From Streptomyces fumigatiscleroticus (lineage in GTDB: Bacteria; Actinomycetota; Actinomycetes; Streptomycetales; Streptomycetaceae): a stretch of 64,000 nucleotides of DNA. Below the pieces are notes generated by a model that was given only the letters and a program-made list of their open reading frames with translations, ran no database searches and was not told the DNA's origin. Positions within the stretch are counted from its first letter, which is position 1, and each line of letters begins with the position of its first letter. This document shows, one piece after another, positions 17,026 to 24,445 of the stretch. Position numbers and translations under genes: made by a program. The stretch covers positions 62,001 through 126,000 of the forward strand of contig NZ_BMQF01000017.1 in NCBI RefSeq assembly GCF_014647975.1, given 5' to 3'.

Positions 17026-18573
17026 TCAGCCGAGCCCGGGACCGGCCGTGCCGGCGAGCGCCTCCAGGTCGCTCTTGCGGACCCGGATCACCAGCCAGGC
17101 GGTGACCAGGGCCAGCACGGCCATGGCCGCGGCCGGGACGAAGGCCGTCGAGATGCCCTGGGCCAGCACCTCGTGCCCCCAGGGAGCGGGCAGCTGCTGT
17201 GTTCTGGCGAACTCCGCCTTCTGTTCCGCCGAGCCGTCGGCGAGGAATCGCGGCAGCTGTTTCTCCGCCTCGTTCCGGCCGGCGGTGCCGAACACCGTCG
17301 TCAGAATGGACAGGCCGAGCGACCCGCCCACCTGCTGCGTGGCGTTGAGCAGTCCGGACGCAGCGCCGGCCTCGTGCTGCGCGACACCGGAGACGGCCGT
17401 GAGCGTCAGCGTCACGAAGTTGAGGCCCATACCGAGACCGAAGACCAGCATCGGGCCGAGGATTCCGCCCGCGTACGAGCTGCCGGAGCTGATCAGGGTC
17501 TGCCAGGCCAGCCCGAGCGCCGCGAGCGCCGACCCCGCGAGCATGAACGGCTTCGGTCCCAGGACCGGCAGGAACCGCTGCGACAGACCCGCGCCGAGCG
17601 CGATCACGACCGTCACCGGCAGGAAGGCGAGACCCGCCTCGATCGGGCTGTACCCCAGCACGTTCTGTACGAAGAGCACGATGTAGAAGAACATGCCGAA
17701 CATCGCCGCGGCCAGGCTCAGCATGATCACATACGTGCCCGAGCGGTTGCGGTCGGCGAACATCCGAAGCGGCGTGATCGGCTCTTTGGCCCGGGACTCG
17801 ATGAGGGCGAAGGCCAGCAGCAGCACCACGGCGGCGGCGAAGGACCCGATGGTCAGGCCGTCCCGCCAGCCCTCGTCCGCGGCACGGATGAATCCGTAGA
17901 CCAACGACGCCATGCCCGCCGTCGAGGTCGCGGCGCCCGCGATGTCGAATCGGCCGGTGTGCCGTTCGGACTCGCCGATGTACAGCGGCGTGAGCACGGC
18001 TATCAGGACGCCGATCGGCACGTTGACGAGGAGCACCCAGCGCCAGTCGAGCCATTCGGTGAGCATGCCGCCCGCCAGCAGGCCGATGGCGCCGCCGCCC
18101 GCGCTGACCGCGGCGAAGACGCCGAAGGCCCGGTTGCGCTCCGGGCCCTCGGGAAACGTGGTGGTGATCAGCGCCAGCGAGGTGGGCGACGCGATCGCGC
18201 CGCCCATGCCCTGAAGGACCCGGGCGGCGAGCAGTTGCCAGGGCTCCTGGGCGAGCGCGCCGAGCAGCGAGGCGAGGGTGAACAGCAGGATGCCGGTCAT
18301 GAAGACCCGTCGGCGGCCGAGGATGTCACCGGCCCGGCCGCCGAGGAGCAGCAGGCCGCCGAAGGTGAGGGTGTAGGCGCTGACCACCCACGTGAGATCG
18401 GTGGTGCTGAAGCTGAGCGCTTCTTGAATGTGCGGAAGGGCGATGTTCACAATCGTGGTGTCGAGTACCACCATGAGCTGGCAGGCCGCGATGACGGCGA
18501 GTGCCATGCCGGGATGCCCCTCCCGGCGGGCCGCACCCGGCCTCTGGACTGGAGTCAATTGAGAGGTTGTCAC
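17026..18573 (-). CDS. MFS drug exporter, DHA2 (EmrB/QacA, 14-TM) family
   Basis: 515 residues with fourteen predicted membrane segments. MVVLDTTIVNIALPHI near residue 35 is the DHA2 motif C/D1 signature and GRAGDILGRRRVF near 80 is the MFS loop 2-3 motif. A large extracytoplasmic loop near residue 450 (NEAEKQLPRFLADGSAE) is typical of antibiotic exporters. It exports a hydrophobic or cationic compound by proton antiport; the substrate is unknown. Divergent from a TetR gene, with two identical operators in the 187-bp gap, so TetR control and ligand-induced expression are very likely. Confidence 0.93.
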   Translation of the reverse strand: MTTSQLTPVQRPGAARREGHPGMALAVIAACQLMVVLDTTIVNIALPHIQEALSFSTTDLTWVVSAYTLTFGGLLLLGGRAGDILGRRRVFMTGILLFTLASLLGALAQEPWQLLAARVLQGMGGAIASPTSLALITTTFPEGPERNRAFGVFAAVSAGGGAIGLLAGGMLTEWLDWRWVLLVNVPIGVLIAVLTPLYIGESERHTGRFDIAGAATSTAGMASLVYGFIRAADEGWRDGLTIGSFAAAVVLLLAFALIESRAKEPITPLRMFADRNRSGTYVIMLSLAAAMFGMFFYIVLFVQNVLGYSPIEAGLAFLPVTVVIALGAGLSQRFLPVLGPKPFMLAGSALAALGLAWQTLISSGSSYAGGILGPMLVFGLGMGLNFVTLTLTAVSGVAQHEAGAASGLLNATQQVGGSLGLSILTTVFGTAGRNEAEKQLPRFLADGSAEQKAEFARTQQLPAPWGHEVLAQGISTAFVPAAAMAVLALVTAWLVIRVRKSDLEALAGTAGPGLG

Positions 18574-18596
18574 TATGGGTCCCCCACGAGTGCCTT

Positions 18597-18616
18597 AGTG
18601 AACGCTTGCGTTCACT
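18597..18616. promoter_or_regulatory. TetR operator 1
   Basis: Perfect dyad AGTGAACGC-TT-GCGTTCACT. It lies 24 bp from the MFS start codon and is the exact inverted copy of operator 2. Confidence 0.85.
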
Positions 18617-18644
18617 GTCGCGTCAACGGTAGTGACCTCCCGAC

Positions 18645-18664
18645 AGTGAACGCAAGCGTTCACT
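18645..18664. promoter_or_regulatory. TetR operator 2
   Basis: Perfect dyad AGTGAACGC-AA-GCGTTCACT, centred 48 bp from operator 1. The identity with operator 1 extends to 24 bp in inverted orientation (18597-18620 against 18641-18664), so each divergent promoter appears to have its own copy. Confidence 0.85.
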
Positions 18665-18760
18665 TAAAGCGTCGCCGCGCGTCCCGTCCCCCTTCGCCGC
18701 CGCGCGGCACGCCCCCTTCCCCGGTACAACCCGCTCTCACTGCTTGCTGGAGACACTCGG

Positions 18761-19381
18761 ATGGTTACTTCGCGCTGGGCGGCCGACGCCGCTCCGACGG
18801 CCACTCCCCGCCGACGCGGCGCCGTTCTCGAACGCGCGATCCTCGACGCCGCGCTGGAGCAGCTCAGTACGGTCGGCTGGAACGGTCTGACGATGGAGGG
18901 CGTCGCCGCCGGCGCCCAGACCGGCAAGGCCGCGGTCTACCGGCGCTGGCCCTCCAAGGAGGATCTCGTCGCGGACGCGCTGCGGGCCGGGCTGCCCCGT
19001 TTCGACGAGGTGCCCGATCTCGGGAACGTGCGCGAGGATCTGCTGGAGCTGTGCCGGCGGGCGCGTGAGGCGATGTTCTCGCTTCCCGGATCCGCCCTGC
19101 GTTCGGTGATTCACGAATGCGACACCAGGCAGGCGGAGCGTTTCCATGCCGTGATCTTCGAAGGGGTCGTGGAGCCGACCATCGACCTGCTACGCAAGGT
19201 GATCACCCGTGGAATAGAGCGGGGAGAGGTGAGGGCCGACGCCGTGAACGGGTACGTTCTCGACGCCATCCCGGCGATGATGATGTACCGCTCCAAGATG
19301 TGCGGCTGCGAATGGTTCGACCGTGATCTTGAGGAGATGATCGACCAGCTGATGGTTCCGCTGCTGCGGCCCGGCGGGTGA
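18761..19381 (+). CDS. TetR/AcrR-family transcriptional repressor
   Basis: 206 residues. The N-terminal helix-turn-helix spans about residues 25-70 (ILDAALEQLSTVGWNGLTM, then TGKAAVYRRWPSKEDLV), the usual TetR pattern; the ligand-binding domain follows, with a C-terminal TetR_C segment similar to multidrug regulators. The start ATG 18761 has TGGAGA about 11 nt upstream. It is divergent from the DHA2 exporter and the twin operators between them are its probable targets. Inducer unknown. Confidence 0.92.
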   Translation: MVTSRWAADAAPTATPRRRGAVLERAILDAALEQLSTVGWNGLTMEGVAAGAQTGKAAVYRRWPSKEDLVADALRAGLPRFDEVPDLGNVREDLLELCRRAREAMFSLPGSALRSVIHECDTRQAERFHAVIFEGVVEPTIDLLRKVITRGIERGEVRADAVNGYVLDAIPAMMMYRSKMCGCEWFDRDLEEMIDQLMVPLLRPGG

Positions 19382-19450
19382 CTGAGCCCGGCCCCGGACG
19401 GCCGTGCCGCCGCAGGGGGAACCGGGTGTCGCGTGAGGTCGGGGGCGGCG

Positions 19451-19456
19451 TACGCT
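19451..19456 (+). promoter_or_regulatory. -10 element before rnhB
   Basis: TACGCT ends 9 nt before the ATG at 19466; predicted leader of 2-3 nt. Confidence 0.35.
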
Positions 19457-19465
19457 AAGGGCGCC

Positions 19466-20167
19466 ATGCCGTACGAACCACCCACTCACACCGTCGAGCG
19501 CTCTCTTCGCGCCACGACCGGAGCGAAGGTCATTGCCGGTGTCGACGAGGTGGGGCGCGGCGCGTGGGCCGGTCCCGTCACCGTCTGCGCGGCGATCACC
19601 GGTCTGCGCCGACCCCCGGCGGGTCTGACCGACTCCAAGCTGCTCACCGTCAAGAGGCGCACTGCGCTCGCCACGGAACTGCGGTCGTGGGTGACGTCCT
19701 ACGCCCTGGGCCACGCCTCCCCCGAGGAGATCGACGAACTGGGCATGACCGCCGCGCTGCGACTGGCGGCGGTGCGTGCCCTGGAGACGCTGCCGGTCCG
19801 TCCCGACGCGGTGATCCTCGACGGCAAGCACGACTATCTCGGAGCACCGTGGCGGGTCCGTACGGTGATCAAGGGCGACCGGTCGTGTGTGGCGGTCGCG
19901 GCGGCCTCGGTGATCGCCAAGGTCCAGCGCGACAAAATGATGGCCGAACTGGGTGTCGACCATGCAGACTTCGGTTTTGCGGACAACGCCGGGTATCCGT
20001 CTCCCGTGCACAAGGCCGCACTGGAGGAGCGGGGTCCCACCCCGCACCACCGGTTGTCGTGGGCGTATCTTGATGCGCTGCCCCAGTGGCGGCACCTCAA
20101 GAAGGTCCGCGGCTGGGTGGACGGAAGCGTTCCGGAGATCGAGGGTCAGCTCGGCTTCGATTTCTGA
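19466..20167 (+). CDS. rnhB: ribonuclease HII
   Basis: 233 residues. Removes ribonucleotides from DNA and RNA from RNA-DNA hybrids. The type 2 RNase H signature GVDEVGRGAWAGP gives catalytic Asp27 and Glu28; the third acid lies in VILDGKHDYL near residue 117, and SVIAKVQRDKMM follows. The ATG at 19466 is preferred over an upstream GTG at 19433 because the family begins just before the DEVGRG strand. Fits the DNA-maintenance theme of the region. Confidence 0.95.
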   Translation: MPYEPPTHTVERSLRATTGAKVIAGVDEVGRGAWAGPVTVCAAITGLRRPPAGLTDSKLLTVKRRTALATELRSWVTSYALGHASPEEIDELGMTAALRLAAVRALETLPVRPDAVILDGKHDYLGAPWRVRTVIKGDRSCVAVAAASVIAKVQRDKMMAELGVDHADFGFADNAGYPSPVHKAALEERGPTPHHRLSWAYLDALPQWRHLKKVRGWVDGSVPEIEGQLGFDF

Positions 20168-20235
20168 CGGTTCCGCTCGCACTGATGTACCACCCGCCGA
20201 CGCGCGCCGCACCAACGTTTGATAAATATCAGCTC

Positions 20236-20868
20236 ATGCCTCTCATTCCCGAGGAGCCTCAGATTCACGAGAGTGCCCAGGGTCCCCGCGCCACTCCGGC
20301 CAGCGGCCGCACCGCGCCGACCCCCCGCCCCGTACCCGGCCCCCGTCCCGCGGCCCCGCCGCGACCCGGACGTCCCGGACCCCTCCGGCCCACGCCGCCG
20401 GTGCAACGCACGCAGCGCGACGCGACCGCCGGCAAGCCCGGGCCGTCGAATACGGCCGCGCCCGCCGCCGCCTCGGCCACCCCGCAGATTCAGCTGATCC
20501 CGGCCCAGGCCGAGGGTGCGCTCGACGCGGCCGAGGAGGCCGTGGACCTGCTCCTGGACTCGGGGCGCGCCCCTGGCGACGTCCTGGTGCTCACCACCGG
20601 TGAGCCGCACCCGTGGGCCGCTCACGAGCTGTCCTTCGGTGAGGACTCCTACTGGGCGCAGCACGACGCCGGAGACGACATCTTCTACGCCGACGCCGCC
20701 GTCGCGGACCGCGCGTCCTCCCGGCCCGTGGTCGTCGTCGCCGTCAACGGCGGCCCGGAGACCGCGGCCGCGACCGCCCTGTCCCTGGCCCACTCCCGGG
20801 CCGGTGCCCTGCTGATCGTCTGCGGTGACCCGCAGCGCATCAACTCGGTGCTGGGCGCGGGCGTCTGA
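20236..20868 (+). CDS. uncharacterised protein with Pro-rich N-terminus and helicase-C-like tail
   Basis: 210 residues from ATG 20236, 68 bases after rnhB; upstream in-frame starts are possible because the frame stays open. Residues 10-85 are a Pro/Ala/Arg-rich disordered segment. Residues 88-210 form a compact alpha/beta domain: ALDAAEEAVDLLLDSGRAPG, DVLVLTTGEPHPW, DIFYADAAVAD, VVVVAVNGG and LLIVCGDPQRIN. This order resembles the C-terminal part of UvrD/Rep-type helicases without any Walker A motif, so it is not an ATPase. No function can be assigned. Conserved next to rnhB in Streptomyces from memory. Confidence 0.65.
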   Translation: MPLIPEEPQIHESAQGPRATPASGRTAPTPRPVPGPRPAAPPRPGRPGPLRPTPPVQRTQRDATAGKPGPSNTAAPAAASATPQIQLIPAQAEGALDAAEEAVDLLLDSGRAPGDVLVLTTGEPHPWAAHELSFGEDSYWAQHDAGDDIFYADAAVADRASSRPVVVVAVNGGPETAAATALSLAHSRAGALLIVCGDPQRINSVLGAGV

Positions 20869-21288
20869 GCCTGTTCCGCCGGCTCGGAGCGGACGCCCGC
20901 AGGGTGTCGTAGGCCACCGCACGGTGGTGACTTCGGCATGCCCGGCGGACGGCCCTCCGGGGGGAGCCGTCGGTTCCCCGCCGTGAGGTGCGGCGGGGCG
21001 GTGTACGGGCGAACCGGCCGTCGCAGGGGCTCCCTCGGCAGGGGGCCCGGCAACCGCCGTCATCGGACCGGAGCCCTTGAGGCCGTGCACGGGGCTGCCG
21101 CGCGGTCCGCGGAAACGTGGCCCGCGTCCGTCCGGGGTGTGCGACCGTCGTCCGGGCGCGGACGGCGCCAGGCCGTGCAGGCCGTTGCGGGAACATACGA
21201 CTGGCCGAGGCAGGGACCGTCGTCCGCGGCATGTTCCCGGCGCCGTACGGGGACGTGGCGGCGGGCCGGGGTGCGAGGCGCCGGGCGG
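20869..21288. other. non-coding region between convergent genes
   Basis: About 420 bases with no supported gene. It includes the hairpin at 20976-20998. Confidence 0.45.
20976..20998. terminator. terminator-like hairpin
   Basis: CCCCGCCG (20976-20983) pairs with CGGCGGGG (20991-20998), 7-nt loop, between convergent genes. Confidence 0.45.
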
Positions 21289-21903
21289 TCAGCGGGCCGC
21301 CGCGCGCCGCAGAACCTCCGAAGCGGCACCACCGGTGCGCGGCGGTGGAGGCGGCGCCTCCGACGTGGCGAACGGCTCCGGGGGCGAGTCCGCGCTGGGA
21401 CGCCGCCCGCCGCGGCCCTCCCCGAGGACCTGCCAGCCGTCACGGGTGAGCGTGATGTACGCCCCGCAGCGCAGCCCGTGCAGAGTGCAGGCGTCCCGCA
21501 GACCCCACATCCACGCCCCGTCCTCCTCCGTCCAACGAGCGTCGCCCTCGCGGCAGTAGAGCAGCACGGCGGTACGCACCGGAGTGCGGCGCCGCAGGTC
21601 GTGCGGGATGACGCGGCGCAGCTGGGCCAGCAGCGCGTTGCGGAACAGCCAGCCGTCGGCCGGAGCCGGACGGCGGATGAACGAGGCGCTCGCGCGCAGC
21701 CGTTCATCGGGATCGAGCACGGCCACGATCGCGGTCGCCGGACGCGGGTGATGACGGGAGTGCAGTCCGCTGACGACCTCCCGGGGATTGCGCAGCAGCG
21801 GGATCCCGGCGGCGGCCCATTCCGCCGGTTCGAGCATGCGGTTGGCGGAGGTGGCGGACGACGACAACGACGCCGCCGAGGACGGAGCGAATCCGAAGGT
21901 CAC
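21289..21903 (-). CDS. conserved hypothetical protein
   Basis: 204 residues from GTG 21903, chosen because GGGAGGAAC lies directly before it. Residues 20-160 look folded: EWAAAGIPLLRNPREVVSGLH, AIVAVLDPDERLRAS, DGWLFRNALLAQLRRVIPHDLR, VRTAVLLYCREGDARW and GLRCGAYITLTRDGWQVLGE. The C-terminus (about 165-204) is Pro/Ala-rich. No membrane segment or signal peptide and no known catalytic motif. Not recognised as any named family. It lies downstream of the recQ-like gene in the same direction but 246 bp away, so probably a separate transcript. Confidence 0.65.
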   Translation of the reverse strand: MTFGFAPSSAASLSSSATSANRMLEPAEWAAAGIPLLRNPREVVSGLHSRHHPRPATAIVAVLDPDERLRASASFIRRPAPADGWLFRNALLAQLRRVIPHDLRRRTPVRTAVLLYCREGDARWTEEDGAWMWGLRDACTLHGLRCGAYITLTRDGWQVLGEGRGGRRPSADSPPEPFATSEAPPPPPRTGGAASEVLRRAAAR

Positions 21904-22149
21904 GTTCCTCCCTTCGGCTACGCGCCCACACTGCGGGCGAGGTCGGATTCGGGAAGCGCGCACCGCAGTGGAAGCCCAGCCGGAACACGGACGAGCCGTG
22001 CGGGGAGCGGACTTCAATTCTTCCTGTCGAACTTGGATGCGGCAACGAGCAATTGGGGTCGCCGACCGTTATCGTATGATGCGCGTTTTATATCCTTACC
22101 CAGGGTGGGACCGGGTGACGCGTGAGAGCCGGGCGGCTCGGGGCCGGAA

Positions 22150-24315
22150 TCAGCCCTGAACAGCCAGAACCAGGGGCAACACCTCCTGTGCGCCGGCGTG
22201 GCGGAGCATCCGGGCCGCGACCGCGAGAGTCCAGCCGGTCTCGGTGTAGTCGTCCACCAGGAGCACGGGCCCCGGGTGTTCGGCGAGGGCGGAGGCGAGC
22301 GCGGGCGGCACGGTCAGCGCCCCGTCGAGCGCCTTCAGGCGCTGGGCGCTGTTGCTGCGCGAGGCCCTGGGCGCGTCGTCCGTGTACGCGAGCGTCCCGA
22401 GCAGCGGCAGCCGGCCGATCTCCGCGATGCGCGACCCCAGGGACCGGATGAGCAGCGGCCGGGTGCGCGAGGCGACGGTGACCACGCCGACGGGACGGGG
22501 CCGGGCGTCCGCCACCCCCGGTGCCCAGCCGCCGGGGCCCTTGGCCCAGTCGGCCAGCACGCCCACGACGGCCTTCGCCACATCGTCCGGCACGGGCCCG
22601 TCCGGGGCCTGCGGCGCGAGCATCGGCCGCAGCCGGTTGCCCCAGCCGATGTCCGACAGGCGTCCCAGCGCACGCCCGGGAGCGGCCTGTTCACCGGCCG
22701 GGATACGCCCCTTGAGACCGACCCCGATCGCCGGCAGGCCGGTCGGCCACATACGACGGGGATCCACCTCGACGCCGGCCCGGCCGAGATCGACGCGCGC
22801 GGCGTCGAGCGCGTCCGTGGAGGTGTCCGCCGTGAAGCGCGGGCCCGCACAGTTGTCACAGCGGCCGCACGGCTTGGCGCCCTCGTCGTCCAGCTGCCGT
22901 TGCAGGAACTCCATCCGGCAGTCCGTCGTCGACGCGTACGCGCGCATCGCCTCCTGTTCCGCCTTCCGCTGCCGCGCGACCCAGGCGTACCGCTGCGCGT
23001 CGTACGTCCACGGCTGCCCGGTCGCGATCCAGCCGCCCTTGACCCGCTTCACCGCTCCGTCCACGTCGAGCACCTTGAGCATGGTCTCCAGACGGGACCG
23101 GCGCAGCTCCACCAGGGGCTCCAGGGCGGGCAGCGACATGGGCCCCTCCGCGCGCGCGAGGATGTCGAGCGTGCGGCGCACCAGGTCCTCGGACGGGAAG
23201 GCCAGCGACGCGAAGTACTCCCAGATCGCCTCGTCCTCCGGCCCCGGAAGGAGCAGCACCTCGGCGTGCTCGACGCCGCGCCCCGCACGGCCGACCTGCT
23301 GGTAGTAGGCGATGGGGGAGGACGGCGAGCCGAGGTGCACCACGAAGCCCAGGTCGGGTTTGTCGAAGCCCATTCCGAGCGCGGAGGTGGCGATCAGGGC
23401 CTTCACCCTGTTGGCGAGCAGGTCGTCCTCGGCCTGCTGACGGTCGGCGTTCTCCGTCTTGCCGGTGTAGGAGGCGACGGTGTGCCCGCGCTGCCGCAGG
23501 AAGGCGGTGACCTCTTCGGCCGCGGCCACGGTGAGCGTGTAGACGATGCCGGAACCCGGCAGGTCGTGGAGGTGGTCGGCGAGCCAGGCCATCCGGTGCG
23601 CGGCGTCGGGCAGCCGCAGCACACCCAGGCTCAGGCTGTCCCGGTCCAGCGGGCCGCGCAGCACCAGGGCGTCCGTGGTGCCGCCGGTGCCGAGCTGTTC
23701 CGCGACGTCGGCGGTCACGCGCGCGTTGGCGGTGGCGGTGGTGGCGAGCACGGGCACGCCGGGCGGGAGGTCGGTGAGCATGGTGCGCAGCCGCCGGTAG
23801 TCGGGGCGGAAGTCGTGGCCCCAGTCGGAGATGCAGTGGGCCTCGTCGACCACGAGGAGACCGGTCGCCGCGGCGAGCTTGGGCAGCACCTGGTCACGGA
23901 AGTCGGGGTTGTTCAGCCGCTCGGGACTGACCAGCAGGACGTCGACCGTGCCCGCGGCGATCTCGTCCTGGACCGTGTCCCACTCCTCGGTGTTGGCGGA
24001 GTTGATGGTCCGCGCGTGGATGCCGGCCCGGGCCGCCGCCTCGACCTGGTTGCGCATCAGCGCGAGCAGCGGGGAGACGATCACGGTGGGGCCGCTGCCC
24101 CGGGCCCGCAGCAGTGCCGTCGCCACGAAGTACACCGCGGACTTGCCCCAGCCCGTGCGCTGTACGACCAAGGCCCGGCGCCGGTCGGCCACCAGCGCCT
24201 CGATCGCCCGCCACTGGTCCTCGCGCAGCCGGGCCGCGCCCGAGGCGTCCCCGACGAGACGGGCGAGGACCGCGTCGGCGGCCGTCCGGAGTTCCGCGTT
24301 GCTCGTGTGCTCCAT
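22150..24315 (-). CDS. RecQ-family DNA helicase with C-terminal phosphoribosyltransferase-like domain
   Basis: 721 residues from ATG 24315 (GGAGG one base before it is unusually close; a TTG at 24327 is the alternative). Superfamily 2 3'-5' helicase: QRTGWGKS Walker A near residue 57, VVDEAHCISDWGHDF near 160, YTGKTENADRQQAEDD and QQVGRAGRG motif VI near 340. A RecQ zinc site follows (DCRMEFLQRQLDDEGA then CGRCDNC). The last 200 residues differ from classical RecQ: instead of HRDC they carry a PRTase-type segment ending in VLLVDDYTETGWTL, the PRPP-loop pattern. Likely processes recombination or fork structures; the role of the PRTase-like part is unknown. Confidence 0.88.
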   Translation of the reverse strand: MEHTSNAELRTAADAVLARLVGDASGAARLREDQWRAIEALVADRRRALVVQRTGWGKSAVYFVATALLRARGSGPTVIVSPLLALMRNQVEAAARAGIHARTINSANTEEWDTVQDEIAAGTVDVLLVSPERLNNPDFRDQVLPKLAAATGLLVVDEAHCISDWGHDFRPDYRRLRTMLTDLPPGVPVLATTATANARVTADVAEQLGTGGTTDALVLRGPLDRDSLSLGVLRLPDAAHRMAWLADHLHDLPGSGIVYTLTVAAAEEVTAFLRQRGHTVASYTGKTENADRQQAEDDLLANRVKALIATSALGMGFDKPDLGFVVHLGSPSSPIAYYQQVGRAGRGVEHAEVLLLPGPEDEAIWEYFASLAFPSEDLVRRTLDILARAEGPMSLPALEPLVELRRSRLETMLKVLDVDGAVKRVKGGWIATGQPWTYDAQRYAWVARQRKAEQEAMRAYASTTDCRMEFLQRQLDDEGAKPCGRCDNCAGPRFTADTSTDALDAARVDLGRAGVEVDPRRMWPTGLPAIGVGLKGRIPAGEQAAPGRALGRLSDIGWGNRLRPMLAPQAPDGPVPDDVAKAVVGVLADWAKGPGGWAPGVADARPRPVGVVTVASRTRPLLIRSLGSRIAEIGRLPLLGTLAYTDDAPRASRSNSAQRLKALDGALTVPPALASALAEHPGPVLLVDDYTETGWTLAVAARMLRHAGAQEVLPLVLAVQG

Positions 24316-24396
24316 GCCTCCATACAACAGGACGGCAGTGACAGTCCGGCCCAGCCGGCGGCGTCACGCGTGCTGGTGACGTGTCCCTGATCGGAC

Positions 24397-24405
24397 TTAT
24401 CCACA
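24397..24405 (+). promoter_or_regulatory. DnaA-box 9-mer
   Basis: TTATCCACA, identical to the classical DnaA box, in the 130-bp divergent promoter region between recQ-like and DUF4192 genes. A single copy, so not an origin; it could be a DnaA-controlled promoter site or chance. Confidence 0.4.
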
Positions 24406-24412
24406 GGGCAAA

Positions 24413-24431
24413 GCGGAAATTCGGATTCCGC
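24413..24431. promoter_or_regulatory. dyad GCGGAA-N7-TTCCGC
   Basis: A 6-bp inverted repeat just before the DUF4192 start codon; an operator candidate with no known binding protein. Confidence 0.35.
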
Positions 24432-24445
24432 GAGATCGTCGGCGC

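Noticed and set aside
16603..19068. Long plus-strand open frame across the 16.6-17.0 kb gap and the MFS gene
   Set aside because: It has no conserved domain and runs antisense through the MFS gene; its start in the gap also has no family support.
24397..24405. Replication origin
   Set aside because: Only one DnaA-box-like 9-mer; no cluster, no AT-rich unwinding region, no dnaA/dnaN.
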